Assembly: GCF_900176035.1 (NCBI RefSeq) | Contig: NZ_FWWT01000016.1 | Coordinates: 80,409 to 144,408 of the forward strand | DNA from: Desulfonispora thiosulfatigenes DSM 11270 | GTDB lineage: Bacteria; Bacillota; Peptococcia; Peptococcales; Desulfonisporaceae | Direction of reading: 5' to 3' | DNA: 64,000 nucleotides | In this document: positions 24,481 through 32,923 of the stretch, piece by piece | Layout of the letters: the number at the start of each line of letters is the position of its first letter | How positions within the stretch are numbered: the first letter of the stretch is position 1 | Notes under the pieces: model-generated | Seen by the model: only the letters and a program-made list of their open reading frames with translations | Databases searched by the model: none | What the model was told of the DNA's origin: nothing | Program-made: the position numbers and the translations under genes

Positions 24481-24901
24481 TACACTGACTTCCTTTTGAA
24501 TTTTATATAGATATCTTTTTCCTTATATGAAATACTTATACAAAAAAACATAAAATCATGTCAGTATTTTATTCAAGGAATTAATAGGAATTATCCTTTG
24601 GGAGGTACATTTGGTCTTTACTATGAATAGTGATGAAAAACAATTACTAAAAGAAGAATTAATTTTACTCCAGTGAAACAAGCTATTGCTACTTTCTACT
24701 GGGGTATTGTTTGGCAGCAAGGCTCTAAAATATCATTTGTATTATAGTACCCTTTTTTTATGACTTAAGCCATTAACTTAGCAACCCCCCCCCAACTTAG
24801 CAAGCCAATTATAAGTTTTCAGATAATTTGCTATACTGTATATAGGCGTTAAATTAGGCATTAAAATAGCAAGGATCAGGATTTTAAAAATATGAAAAGA
24901 G
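24481..24901. other. 421-bp divergent intergenic region before the MATE gene
   Basis: No confident gene. A 21-codon frame (TTG 24610, SD gggagg) ends within an imperfect hairpin near 24670-24705. At 24775-24803 a C9 run is framed by the direct repeat AACTTAGCAA. A TATACT box near 24831 is the best candidate -10 for the MATE gene, with a poor -35. Confidence 0.6.
24775..24803 (+). repeat. C9 homopolymer flanked by AACTTAGCAA direct repeats
   Basis: AACTTAGCAA (24775-24784), nine C (24785-24793), AACTTAGCAA (24794-24803). Such a C-run is very unusual in this AT-rich sequence. Confidence 0.95.
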
Positions 24902-26314
24902 ATGAGAAATAAAATGGTGCAAAATAAACCAGATTTAAGAAATGATAAAGTCTTACCTTTATTATTTAAATTATCGCTTCCTATAATAATGGCTCAGTTA
25001 GTTAACCTTTTATATAATGTCGTTGACAGGATATATATCGGTAGAATGGCAAATGGTGAAATTGCGATGGCTGGGGTGGGGGTAGCGCTCCCGATTATTA
25101 TTATCGTAGCTGCCTTTAGTGGTCTGATTGGCATGGGGGGTGCCCCTTTGGTTGCGATTAAAATGGGTGAAGGGGATAATGATGGCGCAGAAAAGATACT
25201 CAGTAATAGTTTTGTCACTTTAATAATTATTTCGGTTATTCTGACTTCAGCGATTATTCTCTTTAAAAGTAAAATAGTCTGGCTTTTTGGAGCAAGTACC
25301 ACGACCGTTGGGTATACATTAGATTATTTAACTATATACATGCTAGGAACAATTTCTGTGCAAATAGCCCTTGGCATGAACCCTTTTATCAATACGCAAG
25401 GGTTTACCAAAATAGGTATGAAGACGGTTATGATTGGTGCTGTGGCTAATATAATTCTTGATCCTATTTTTATTTTTGGCCTTAATATGGGAGTAAAGGG
25501 AGCAGCCCTTGCTACGGTTATCGCACAAACCCTTTCTGCAATTTGGGTCTTGAAATTTTTAATTAGTGGTGAAAGTAAATTAAAGATTAGAAAAGCCTAT
25601 TTAATTCCTGAATTTAAAATTATGAAGTCCGTGATAGCTCTAGGGATATCGCCTTTTGTAATGCAATCCACAGAAAGCCTTGTCTTAATTTCTTTAAATA
25701 ATATGTTAATGCTTCATGGCGGAGACTTAGCTGTAAGTGCGATGACTATTATGTCGAGCATTATGCAGATGATTTTACTTCCTGTAGTGGGCTTAAGTAA
25801 TGGTGCCCAACCAATTATTAGCTATAATTTTGGGGCAAGACAATTTGACCGAGTGCAGGCGGCGTTTAAAATTTTAGTCAAGAGTGCACTTTGTTATACA
25901 GTTGTTATTTATACTTTATTAATGACGCTACCTCATGTATTTGTGTTGATTTTTAATAATGATCCTGCGTTACTAAAAATAGCAACGTGGAGTATTCGAA
26001 TTTATTTTGCTGGCATTTTCGCTTTAGGCGTACAAATATCATGCCAAATGACCTTTATCGCCCTTGGAAAAGCGCGGATTTCTATTTTACTTGCTTTACT
26101 GCGAAAGGTAATTTTATTAATTCCGTTAATCTTTATCTTGCCCCATTTCTGTGAAAATAAACCCTTTGGAGTATTACTAGCAGCTCCAATTGCCGACATT
26201 ACCGCAAGTATTACAACTGGGATTTGCTTTGCCGTATTTTATAAAAAGAAACTTTCCCTAACTAAGGAAATAAAACCTGAGGCAGGGCTTACCTTGACCC
26301 ATAGCGGAAATTAA
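24902..26314 (+). CDS. MATE-family multidrug/Na+ antiporter
   Basis: 470-aa inner-membrane transporter with about 12 helices. It starts LLFKLSLPIIMAQLVNLLYN followed by VVDRIYIGRM, the typical MATE N-terminal half, and LSNGAQPIISYNFGA marks the second half. MATE proteins export cationic drugs or metabolites using Na+ or H+ gradients; the substrate cannot be predicted. The start is ambiguous between 24902 and ATG 24914, both behind weak purine-rich SD sites. It is monocistronic. Confidence 0.93.
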   Translation: MRNKMVQNKPDLRNDKVLPLLFKLSLPIIMAQLVNLLYNVVDRIYIGRMANGEIAMAGVGVALPIIIIVAAFSGLIGMGGAPLVAIKMGEGDNDGAEKILSNSFVTLIIISVILTSAIILFKSKIVWLFGASTTTVGYTLDYLTIYMLGTISVQIALGMNPFINTQGFTKIGMKTVMIGAVANIILDPIFIFGLNMGVKGAALATVIAQTLSAIWVLKFLISGESKLKIRKAYLIPEFKIMKSVIALGISPFVMQSTESLVLISLNNMLMLHGGDLAVSAMTIMSSIMQMILLPVVGLSNGAQPIISYNFGARQFDRVQAAFKILVKSALCYTVVIYTLLMTLPHVFVLIFNNDPALLKIATWSIRIYFAGIFALGVQISCQMTFIALGKARISILLALLRKVILLIPLIFILPHFCENKPFGVLLAAPIADITASITTGICFAVFYKKKLSLTKEIKPEAGLTLTHSGN

Positions 26315-26320
26315 CAAAAA

Positions 26321-26364
26321 ACTGGATGCATGGCCCGTTAAAGTAGCGGCACCATGCATCCAGT
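26321..26364 (-). terminator. Strong terminator, mainly for the LysM gene
   Basis: Perfect 13-bp stem ACTGGATGCATGG/CCATGCATCCAGT. On the minus strand it is followed by six T (complement of the A-run at 26315-26320), so it fits the minus-strand LysM gene; on the plus strand it may also stop MATE transcription. Confidence 0.85.
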
Positions 26365-26462
26365 TGTGTAATATCTTAATTAAATTAATTGTATTCTTTA
26401 CTTGGATCTGATTAATACAGCACTTCTTCTTATTATACTATTTAGTAGATATTCTTAAGATA

Positions 26463-27029
26463 TTATCTAGCAGGTATTCTAATTATTTGTCCAGGGCTAA
26501 TGAAATTAGGGTTTATGATTTCTGGATTTACCATGAGTATGCTCTGTATGGGTACATTAAATCTAAGAGAAATACTATAAAGAGTATCGCCAGGCTGAAC
26601 TAAATAATTAAAAACAGGTGTTGGCGGCATAGGGGGGATAGGGACATATCCGCAATTAACTCCTAGAGCCTTCCAAGTAGCAACATTAACCACTCCAGTA
26701 ACTGGTAATCCTCTAGCCTGTTGTAATCTTCTCACAGCATCATCAGTCATAGAGCCAAAATAACCGGTGATTGGTCCATAATAAAAACCAGAATATCTTA
26801 AGGCAATTTGTAATCTTCTAACAGCAGCTCCACGGTTTCCCATTCTTAAAGTTGGGCAAAAGGCCGGTGGCTTTTCTTCTGGCGCAGGGATCATGACAAC
26901 TAGGCCGACATATATATTATCAGGGTCTTTAATATTAGGGTTAGCTTGTAATAATTGATCTAAAGTAACATTATATTTCTCGGCAATGCTATTTAGAGTA
27001 TCACCAGACTGAACAGTATACTTTTGCAT
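26463..27029 (-). CDS. LysM-peptidoglycan-binding-LysM protein
   Basis: 188 aa with three clear modules: LysM 1 (about 2-48, YTVQSGDTLNSIAEKYNVT), a PG_binding_1 domain (about 58-125, GNRGAAVRRLQIALRYSGF, then TDDAVRRLQQARGLP) and LysM 2 (about 140-187, YLVQPGDTLYSISLRFNVP). There is no signal peptide or catalytic domain. Such proteins in spore formers are typically deposited in the spore coat/cortex from the mother cell, or bind the wall after non-classical release; that role is inference. SD aaaggagg is strong. Confidence 0.9.
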   Translation of the reverse strand: MQKYTVQSGDTLNSIAEKYNVTLDQLLQANPNIKDPDNIYVGLVVMIPAPEEKPPAFCPTLRMGNRGAAVRRLQIALRYSGFYYGPITGYFGSMTDDAVRRLQQARGLPVTGVVNVATWKALGVNCGYVPIPPMPPTPVFNYLVQPGDTLYSISLRFNVPIQSILMVNPEIINPNFISPGQIIRIPAR

Positions 27030-27111
27030 TTTGATAACCTCCTTTTTGAAATTACTTTGAAATTATTCCTATGATATATTATGGTTATTATTTTTTGAGG
27101 GTTCATAATAA

Positions 27112-27522
27112 TCTAAGAAATTTGACTTTGGAGCTCCTTATATTAATTTAGTCGGGATAGGTAGAGCGGCGATGGCAGCAGCATTAGTTGGAAAACAAAT
27201 TGGTGATTTACTAGAAAAAGGCACAGTACCCAAGGAATATCAAAGGTTTGGCTCAACCGTGGAAGAAATATTTGATGATATCAGACAATTAAAGTTAACC
27301 TATGGAGATAAAACCACAGAAATCTCGCCTGGGGCAATTGGTTTATATTCTTATTTAAATAGAGTTTCCGTAGGTGTGCAGCAGTTAATGGCTTTAAATC
27401 GTAAATTCATGCTAGAACATATTGACCGCACGGACATCGTGCCGTTAACAGAACTTGCAGCAAAGGTTACAGGGCTAAAGACCTTTGAAGAGTTGACAGA
27501 GCAGGAGCTGGATAATATATAA
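27112..27522 (+). pseudogene. C-terminal remnant of an FMN-binding glutamate-synthase-family protein
   Basis: After a stop at 27109 the frame reads FGAPYINLVGIGRAAM, then LVGKQIGDLLEKGTVPK and PGAIGLYSYLNRVSVGVQQLM. This matches the end of the roughly 500-residue FMN-binding glutamate synthase (GltB-like) family, where GAPY..MGRA and GVQQLMAG blocks are conserved. Only about 135 codons remain and the FMN and catalytic regions are absent. A shorter frame from ATG 27172 could be translated, but it has no good start context. The neighbouring mazF remnant suggests a rearrangement site. Confidence 0.75.
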
Positions 27523-27595
27523 AAGTAATAAAAGGCTTAAAATGGATAGCATGATTAAAATGTTTAATAGGCTAATATTTAAAAGTTCATGTATC

Positions 27596-27703
27596 TATAT
27601 ATAATAGATGCAGTAGTGAATATAGTATTATATTTTAGCGAAAAGGAATAGGTTTTAAATTTAAAAGCGGCTTACCATGGGTGAGTCGTTTTTTGCTATT
27701 TAT
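27596..27703 (+). pseudogene. mazF 3'-end remnant plus terminator, copy 1 of direct repeat
   Basis: 108 bases about 85-90% identical to 30025-30134. Read in frame it gives IIDAVVNIVLYFSEKE and stop (TAG 27649), the same C-terminus as the mazF remnant at 29887-30080. A terminator follows (gcggcttacc, loop atg, ggtgagtcgt, six T; about 27665-27696). The rest of the toxin gene is missing here. Confidence 0.7.
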
Positions 27704-28010
27704 GGACTTTAAAGGGTTATCTTTCAGGATGATTTACGGTAAAAGAAATTATTTAAATTATTAAGACATGAGTTAAGTTAGATAGGAGGTAATTTATCTA
27801 ATAGACCAAATATTACAAAATAATTGATATATTAGACTAAATTAAAGAACCTAAACTTGGATATGATATAATAGAATTGAAATAAGATAAACTGGATTAA
27901 GTTTAAAACAAATTAAAATATAGCTAATTATTTGAGTGGTAGAAAATTGCATATTTCAAGATAAACTTTAAAAAAGTAAAGAAAAAGTAATTTTTTTAAG
28001 GGGGAGTTAA
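27704..28010. other. 307-bp leader region of the second AlbA_2 gene
   Basis: No gene seen. An extended -10 (TGATATAAT, 27864-27872) without a clear -35 is the likely promoter, leaving an A-rich leader of about 130 bases. Confidence 0.55.
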
Positions 28011-29471
28011 ATGTCACGAGATGGAGGTTTTCTGATAAGTCTACTTACGGAACTAAGAGGGCTTCCGAAAGAAACAGGATGGGTAGAATTTAAACAGAAC
28101 AATGCGCAGCCTGAAATGATCGGTGAGTATATCTCAGCTCTAAGTAATTCGGCAGCATTAGAAGGAAAAAAGGATGCTTATTTAGTATGGGGTATAGAAG
28201 ATGAAACTCATAATATCATAGGAACGACTTTTCGTCCAAGTGCCGTTAAAAAGGGTAATGAAGAACTTGAAAATTGGCTTTTAAGGCTTTTATCACCACG
28301 TATTATGTTTAGATTTTTTGAAATTGAGACTGATGATGGTTTAGTTGTCATACTACAAATTGAAAGAGCTTCTAATAAGCCAGTTCAGTTTCAAGGTCAA
28401 GAATATATTCGCATAGGGTCTTATAAAAAAAATATAAAGGAATATCCTGAAAAGGAGCGTGAACTTTGGCGCATTTTTGATCAGAAACCCTATGAAGATT
28501 TGATATCATTACAAAATATTCCAGAAGATGAAGTGCTCAATTACTTAGATTATAGTAAATACTTTGAATTACAGGATATCCCATTACCAGAAAATAGATA
28601 TTTAATCTTAGAAAGACTTGTTGAAGATAAAATGATAATGAAAAATTCTGCAGCTGGATATGATATAACAAATTTAGGAGCGATTTTGCTTGCAAAAGAA
28701 TTATCTAAATTCCCTAATTTAAAAAGAAAATCAGTGCGGGTAATAATCTATAAAGGAAAAAATAGAATTGAAACTGTACGTGAACAAGAGGGAGGCAAGG
28801 GTTATGCTTCAGGATTTGAAGGATTAATTGGGTTTATTGATAACCTTTTACCAAGAAATGAAGTGATTGAGAAAGCCCTTAGGAAAGAGGTTCCTATGTA
28901 TCCTGAATTATCAGTCCGTGAATTAGTAGCAAATGCAATAATTCATCAAGATTTAACATTACGAGGGACAGGTCCAATGATTGAAATATTTACAGATCGA
29001 ATGGAAATAACTAATCCAGGAATTCCTTTAGTGAATACAGAACGTTTTTTAGATAGTCCTCCACGATCAAGAAATGAATCTTTAGCGTCCTTTATGAGAA
29101 GAGTAGGTGTTTGTGAGGAAAGAGGAAGTGGGATAGATAAGGTAGTTTCTCAAACTGAATTTTATCAATTACCCGCTCCTGTAATTGAAGTAACAGAAGA
29201 ACATACACGTGTTACTTTATATAGTTATAAGCCATTTAATGAAATGGAGAAAGAGGAAAAGATACAAGCTTGTTATTTTCACGCATGTCTAAAATATGTT
29301 TCAAAGGACTATATGACTAACGCTAGTCTTAGACAACGTTTTGGATTAGATGATAAAAATAGTTCGACGGCTTCCAGAATTATAAGGGATGCTGTAGATG
29401 CAAACAAAGTTAAGCCACTTGATCCTAATACCGCACCAAGATACATGAAATATGTTCCTTACTGGGCGTAG
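28011..29471 (+). CDS. AlbA_2 (Schlafen-type) ATP-binding protein
   Basis: 486 aa. The N-terminal AlbA_2 domain is about 15-130 (VEFKQNNAQPEMIGEYIS, then DAYLVWGIEDETHNIIG), the middle is ATPase-like with SVRELVANAIIHQDLTL (about 300) and EERGSGIDKVVSQT (about 368), and a winged-helix-like tail follows. The family is annotated as putative DNA-binding transcriptional regulators or ATP-binding proteins and is common in accessory and defence loci; its activity here is unknown. SD is aagggggag. It sits between two copies of a mazF 3' end, which suggests acquisition or rearrangement at a toxin-antitoxin locus. Confidence 0.88.
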   Translation: MSRDGGFLISLLTELRGLPKETGWVEFKQNNAQPEMIGEYISALSNSAALEGKKDAYLVWGIEDETHNIIGTTFRPSAVKKGNEELENWLLRLLSPRIMFRFFEIETDDGLVVILQIERASNKPVQFQGQEYIRIGSYKKNIKEYPEKERELWRIFDQKPYEDLISLQNIPEDEVLNYLDYSKYFELQDIPLPENRYLILERLVEDKMIMKNSAAGYDITNLGAILLAKELSKFPNLKRKSVRVIIYKGKNRIETVREQEGGKGYASGFEGLIGFIDNLLPRNEVIEKALRKEVPMYPELSVRELVANAIIHQDLTLRGTGPMIEIFTDRMEITNPGIPLVNTERFLDSPPRSRNESLASFMRRVGVCEERGSGIDKVVSQTEFYQLPAPVIEVTEEHTRVTLYSYKPFNEMEKEEKIQACYFHACLKYVSKDYMTNASLRQRFGLDDKNSSTASRIIRDAVDANKVKPLDPNTAPRYMKYVPYWA

Positions 29472-29511
29472 TTAATCATAAAATATAGCTTAATGCTGAT
29501 TAAAATTCTAA

Positions 29512-29542
29512 TTTTAACTTGCTGGTAACTTGCACAACTGAT
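29512..29542 (+). repeat. 31-bp direct repeat, copy 1, upstream of mazE
   Basis: Identical to 29588-29618 and spaced 76 bases. Each copy contains AACTTGC twice (AACTTGCTGGTAACTTGC). It is a possible operator for MazE-type autorepression. Confidence 0.9.
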
Positions 29543-29587
29543 CTAAAAGAGTGTAAAAAGACGTCAAATATAAGTAAAAAGGCGTAT

Positions 29588-29618
29588 TTTTAACTTGCTG
29601 GTAACTTGCACAACTGAT
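29588..29618 (+). repeat. 31-bp direct repeat, copy 2, upstream of mazE
   Basis: Identical to 29512-29542. It ends about 30 bases before the mazE start. Confidence 0.9.
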
Positions 29619-29647
29619 TTTAAAAGCGACTTACAGGGGTGATGATG

Positions 29648-29887
29648 ATGTATTCTACTATACAAAAGTGGGGTAATAGTCAAGCAGTCAGGATACCAAA
29701 ATATATATTAGAAATGACCGGATTAAATGAAAATGACCAAGTAGAATTAAAGGTTCAAGAGGGGATAATGGTGCTAATTCCTGTTAAAAAACATAAGACA
29801 CTAAAAGAAAGAATTAGTAATTATACCGGTGATTATAAATGTGCTGAGTGGGATACAGGTAAGCCTCAAGGAGAAGAGGTACTCTAA
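29648..29887 (+). CDS. mazE: MazE/AbrB-type antitoxin (orphan)
   Basis: About 79 aa of the SpoVT-AbrB fold: TIQKWGNSQAVRIPKYILE is the DNA-binding signature, and the acidic C-terminus (ISNYTGDYKCAEWDTGKP) resembles the toxin-binding tail of MazE. Start placed at ATG 29648, about 6 bases after aggggtg; GTG 29639 and two further ATGs precede it in frame. Its stop overlaps the ATG of the mazF remnant, as in intact mazEF operons. Because the toxin gene is broken, this antitoxin is presumably an orphan, perhaps protecting against another toxin or acting only as a repressor. Confidence 0.88.
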   Translation: MYSTIQKWGNSQAVRIPKYILEMTGLNENDQVELKVQEGIMVLIPVKKHKTLKERISNYTGDYKCAEWDTGKPQGEEVL

Positions 29888-30080
29888 TGTTATATTTACC
29901 TGAACAAGGCGATATTTTTCTTTTAGATTTCGACCCACAAAAACTACTGGTGTACTTATGTGTGAACAAGCTAAAGCATTAGATATAGCGGCTAGAAAAT
30001 TCTAATTTTGTGAAAAAGTACCTGTATATATAATAGATGCAGTAGTGAATATAGTATTATATTGTAACGAAAAGGAATAG
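29887..30080 (+). pseudogene. mazF: mazF toxin gene with central deletion
   Basis: The ATG overlaps the mazE stop. The first 18 codons, MLYLPEQGDIFLLDFDPQ, match the MazF N-terminus. They are then joined, in another frame, to TTGVLMCEQAKALDIAARK, the conserved MazF C-terminal block, with a TAA just after it and then CEKVPVYIIDAVVNIVLY to TAG 30078. Roughly 60 central residues, including most of the ribonuclease barrel, are absent. No functional toxin can be made. The last 56 bases form part of the duplicated segment also present at 27596. Confidence 0.85.
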
Positions 30081-30134
30081 GTTTTGAATTTTAAAAGCGG
30101 CTTACCCCAGGGTGAGTCGTTTTTTGCTATTTAT
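30025..30134 (+). repeat. 110-bp direct repeat copy 2: mazF 3' end plus terminator
   Basis: Corresponds to 27596-27703. It includes the same hairpin (gcggcttacc/ggtgagtcgt, here with a different loop) and six T at about 30118-30125, acting as terminator of the mazEF remnant operon. Confidence 0.88.
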
Positions 30135-30183
30135 TTTCTTCTTTAGTAAGCTTTATGAAAATATCAATTAGGAGGAGAATAAA

Positions 30184-30873
30184 ATGGCAAAAATCATAAA
30201 AAAATTAATTAAATATAATTTCAGCACAGGAAACAAGCCAGAGTATCTAGTGATTCATGATACTGGTAATAGGAGAAAGGGTGCAAATGCCTTAGCACAT
30301 TTCAATTATTTTAATGGTGGCAATCGAGGGGCTTCTGCGCATTATTTTGTCGATGATAAAGAAATAATTCAGGTAGTCGAGGATTGTAATGCAGCCTGGC
30401 ACTGCGGCGATGGAAAGGGTAAATATGGGATTACAAATTATAATTCACTAGGGATTGAGATTTGCCTTAATTCTGATGGGGACTATGAACAGACTTTAAA
30501 AAATGCACTAGTTTTAATTAATTCTCTGCAAGATAAGCATGGAATTAGCAATGAAAAGGTAGTGCGTCATTTTGATGCTAGTAGAAAAATATGCCCTGGG
30601 AGTATGAGCACGGAAAATTGGCGGAAGTGGCATGAGTTTAAGAAAGATTTAGCACAATTAAATAAGCAGATTAATCAAAGAAACAAGGAAAAGTATGAAG
30701 ATACCGACCTTTTAGATCCTCATTACTTTGAGGTTTGCAGTGCTATTACAAAATTACATCAACAGGGGATAATTAATTCACCGGAGTATTGGCATAAAAA
30801 CTTGGGGTTAGGTGGTATGGTTAAGGGGGAATATGTGGCTACCTTATTAAAGAGAGTTGCTTTAAAATTATAA
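30184..30873 (+). CDS. N-acetylmuramoyl-L-alanine amidase (Amidase_2)
   Basis: Zinc amidase that cleaves between MurNAc and L-Ala of peptidoglycan. The zinc ligands are His25 (VIHDTG), His129 (VRHFDAS) and Cys137 (KICPG), the usual T7-lysozyme-like set; the substrate segment HYFVDDKEIIQVVEDCNAAWH is present. At 229 aa, an extra C-terminal domain (about 170-229, CSAITKLHQQGIINSPEYW) resembles a helical domain seen in clostridial or phage lysins. There is no signal peptide, which also fits a phage-derived endolysin. SD aggaggag is strong. Confidence 0.9.
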   Translation: MAKIIKKLIKYNFSTGNKPEYLVIHDTGNRRKGANALAHFNYFNGGNRGASAHYFVDDKEIIQVVEDCNAAWHCGDGKGKYGITNYNSLGIEICLNSDGDYEQTLKNALVLINSLQDKHGISNEKVVRHFDASRKICPGSMSTENWRKWHEFKKDLAQLNKQINQRNKEKYEDTDLLDPHYFEVCSAITKLHQQGIINSPEYWHKNLGLGGMVKGEYVATLLKRVALKL

Positions 30874-31125
30874 CTATAAAAGCCGTGTATAACGTTTAAT
30901 TTAACCTTAAATATGATAAAATAAGCTTAATTCAATAAATAGTAAAACTAATTATATGAGAGGTTTAAAATAATATTTATAATATGCGAAAAATTCTTCT
31001 GTTCATTAAAGAAAGAGTGTAAGCTAATTAAAGATTACAAGTACAATAAAAATTTTCTAAAATTTGAGATAGAAGAGAATAAATTTAGAAAAAATTAAAT
31101 ATTTTGAAGAAATGAGGTAAACCAA

Positions 31126-32262
31126 ATGTTAAAGATATTATCAATTTTCGGAACTCGCCCGGAGGCTATTAAAATGGCACCTCTGGTAAAAGAGCTCGAA
31201 AAGAGTGAATATATTGACTCTAAGGTATGTGTGACAGCGCAGCATAGGCAAATGCTTGATCAGGTGTTAAAGACCTTTAAGATAGTACCTGATTATGATT
31301 TAAATATTATGAAAGATCGTCAAACATTAACCGGCGTGACTAACAAGGTTTTAAGTGGAATTGAGGAAATCTTTGAACAGGACAAGTTTGACATGGTTTT
31401 AGTGCATGGAGATACGACCACGACCTTTGCATCGAGTTTAGCAGCCTTTTATAGTCAAATCAAAGTTGGTCATGTGGAAGCGGGCCTAAGGACATATAAT
31501 AAATATTCTCCTTATCCTGAGGAAATGAATCGCCAAATGACTGGAATTTTAGCTGACCTTCATTTTTCACCTACGGGGGTGGCGAGGGATAATTTAGTGC
31601 AGGAAAACAAACCAGAAAGCGCAATTTACATTACAGGCAATACGGTAATCGATGCTTTGACTACTACTGTGGATGAAGGATATCATCATGAGGTTTTAGA
31701 GAAGATCTCTAAAGATAAGAGAATAGTTTTAGTGACTGCTCATCGTAGGGAAAACTTAGGTGAACCTTTAGAAAACATTTGTAAGGCTATTTTACGCTTA
31801 GTTGAGGAATTCCCTGATATTGAAGTGATTTATCCTGTGCATTTAAATCCAAGGGTTAGAGAGGTTACTGATAAATATTTAAGTACGCAAGAGAGAATTC
31901 ATTTAATAGAGCCTTTAGATGTACTAGACTTTCATAACTTTATGAATAGGGCGTATTTAATTTTAACGGACTCAGGAGGATTACAAGAAGAAGCGCCTTC
32001 TTTAGGTAAGCCGGTCTTGGTTTTACGGGACACAACTGAAAGACCAGAAGGGGTAAGTGCAGGAACTTTAAAGCTTGTGGGTACGGATGAAGAATTAATT
32101 TATAGTGAAGCAAAAGAATTATTAACTAATGAGGAAAGTTATCTAAAAATGGCTCAGACTGCGAATCCTTATGGTGATGGTAAGGCTTCAAAACGCATAG
32201 TTGAGGCTATCCTACATTATTTCGGCAAGGGTGAAAAGCCTGAAGAATTTCGTCTAAATTAA
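31126..32262 (+). CDS. wecB: UDP-N-acetylglucosamine 2-epimerase (non-hydrolysing)
   Basis: Interconverts UDP-GlcNAc and UDP-ManNAc for wall teichoic or secondary cell-wall polysaccharide synthesis. GTRPEAIKMAP is at 9-19; HGDTTTTFAS and VGHVEAGLRT mark the N-domain, and TDSGGLQEEAPSLGKPVLVLRD binds the nucleotide in the C-domain. At 378 aa it has normal length. It is monocistronic with SD gaggtaaa. ManNAc-containing wall polymer is the expected anchor for the SLH proteins of this window. Confidence 0.95.
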   Translation: MLKILSIFGTRPEAIKMAPLVKELEKSEYIDSKVCVTAQHRQMLDQVLKTFKIVPDYDLNIMKDRQTLTGVTNKVLSGIEEIFEQDKFDMVLVHGDTTTTFASSLAAFYSQIKVGHVEAGLRTYNKYSPYPEEMNRQMTGILADLHFSPTGVARDNLVQENKPESAIYITGNTVIDALTTTVDEGYHHEVLEKISKDKRIVLVTAHRRENLGEPLENICKAILRLVEEFPDIEVIYPVHLNPRVREVTDKYLSTQERIHLIEPLDVLDFHNFMNRAYLILTDSGGLQEEAPSLGKPVLVLRDTTERPEGVSAGTLKLVGTDEELIYSEAKELLTNEESYLKMAQTANPYGDGKASKRIVEAILHYFGKGEKPEEFRLN

Positions 32263-32461
32263 GAATTCAGACTGGAATAAAAATGTAAATTAGAATAAGA
32301 ATTTAACTTAATTTAAGAATTAACTTTAAATTACAAAAAATATTGTGATATTTATCATAGCAAAAATGGGTACAAGAGTGGTATTATATTAATATGCAAT
32401 TATGTTTTAATAATGATGAAAATAAATTTGATTCTTAATATAGCTTAAAGGAGATGTCTTT

Positions 32462-32827
32462 ATGTATAATGAAAAAGTTATAGAATATGCTAAAAACCCT
32501 CGTAACCAAGGTGGAATGGATAACCCAGATGCTGTTGGTGAAATTTCAAATCCTGATTGTGGGGACGCTACTACAATCTTCTTAAAAGTAGAAAATAATA
32601 TTATCGTAGATGTAAAGTTTGATACTTTTGGTTGTGCGGCAGCAGTAGCAACTAGCAGTAAATTAACTGAAATGGTTAAAGGAAAAAGCATTGACGATGC
32701 TTTAGAAATCACTGATGAAATGGTTGCTGATGAATTAGGTGGATTACCACTTAAGAAAATGCATTGCTCTAACATCGGAATAGATGCTTTAAGAGAAGCA
32801 ATCAAAGAATATAAGGAAAATAATTAA
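32462..32827 (+). CDS. nifU: NifU/IscU-type iron-sulfur scaffold protein
   Basis: 121-aa cytosolic scaffold for Fe-S cluster assembly. The three ligand cysteines are visible: Cys33 (NPDCGD, with Asp35), Cys58 (GCAAA) and Cys102 (HCSN). It is the short NifU N-domain form common in anaerobes. No cysteine desulfurase is adjacent, so sulfur must come from an enzyme elsewhere. SD aaaggagat precedes the ATG. Confidence 0.93.
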   Translation: MYNEKVIEYAKNPRNQGGMDNPDAVGEISNPDCGDATTIFLKVENNIIVDVKFDTFGCAAAVATSSKLTEMVKGKSIDDALEITDEMVADELGGLPLKKMHCSNIGIDALREAIKEYKENN

Positions 32828-32837
32828 ACAATAAAAA

Positions 32838-32885
32838 GCCCCTTATAGTAAGCAGTTATATTTCATACTGTCTACGATAAGGGGC
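32838..32885 (-). terminator. Convergent terminator palindrome, dispersed family copy B
   Basis: Imperfect stem gccccttatagtaagcagt (32838) with actgtctacgataaggggc (32867). It is followed by T5 on the minus strand, serving sdhB, and shared with nifU on the plus strand. Confidence 0.8.
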
Positions 32886-32923
32886 ATATCTCTGACTTTT
32901 TTTAATTATTTCTAAATATTAAT

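Noticed and set aside
24610-24675. 21-codon frame starting at TTG 24610 with a gggagg SD
   Set aside because: Very short, no recognisable features, and ends inside a hairpin; support is too weak for a gene call.
27172-27522. Intact small gene of 116 codons
   Set aside because: The homologous protein sequence continues upstream of the ATG to a stop, and the similarity is to the C-terminus of a much longer family, so it is called a remnant.
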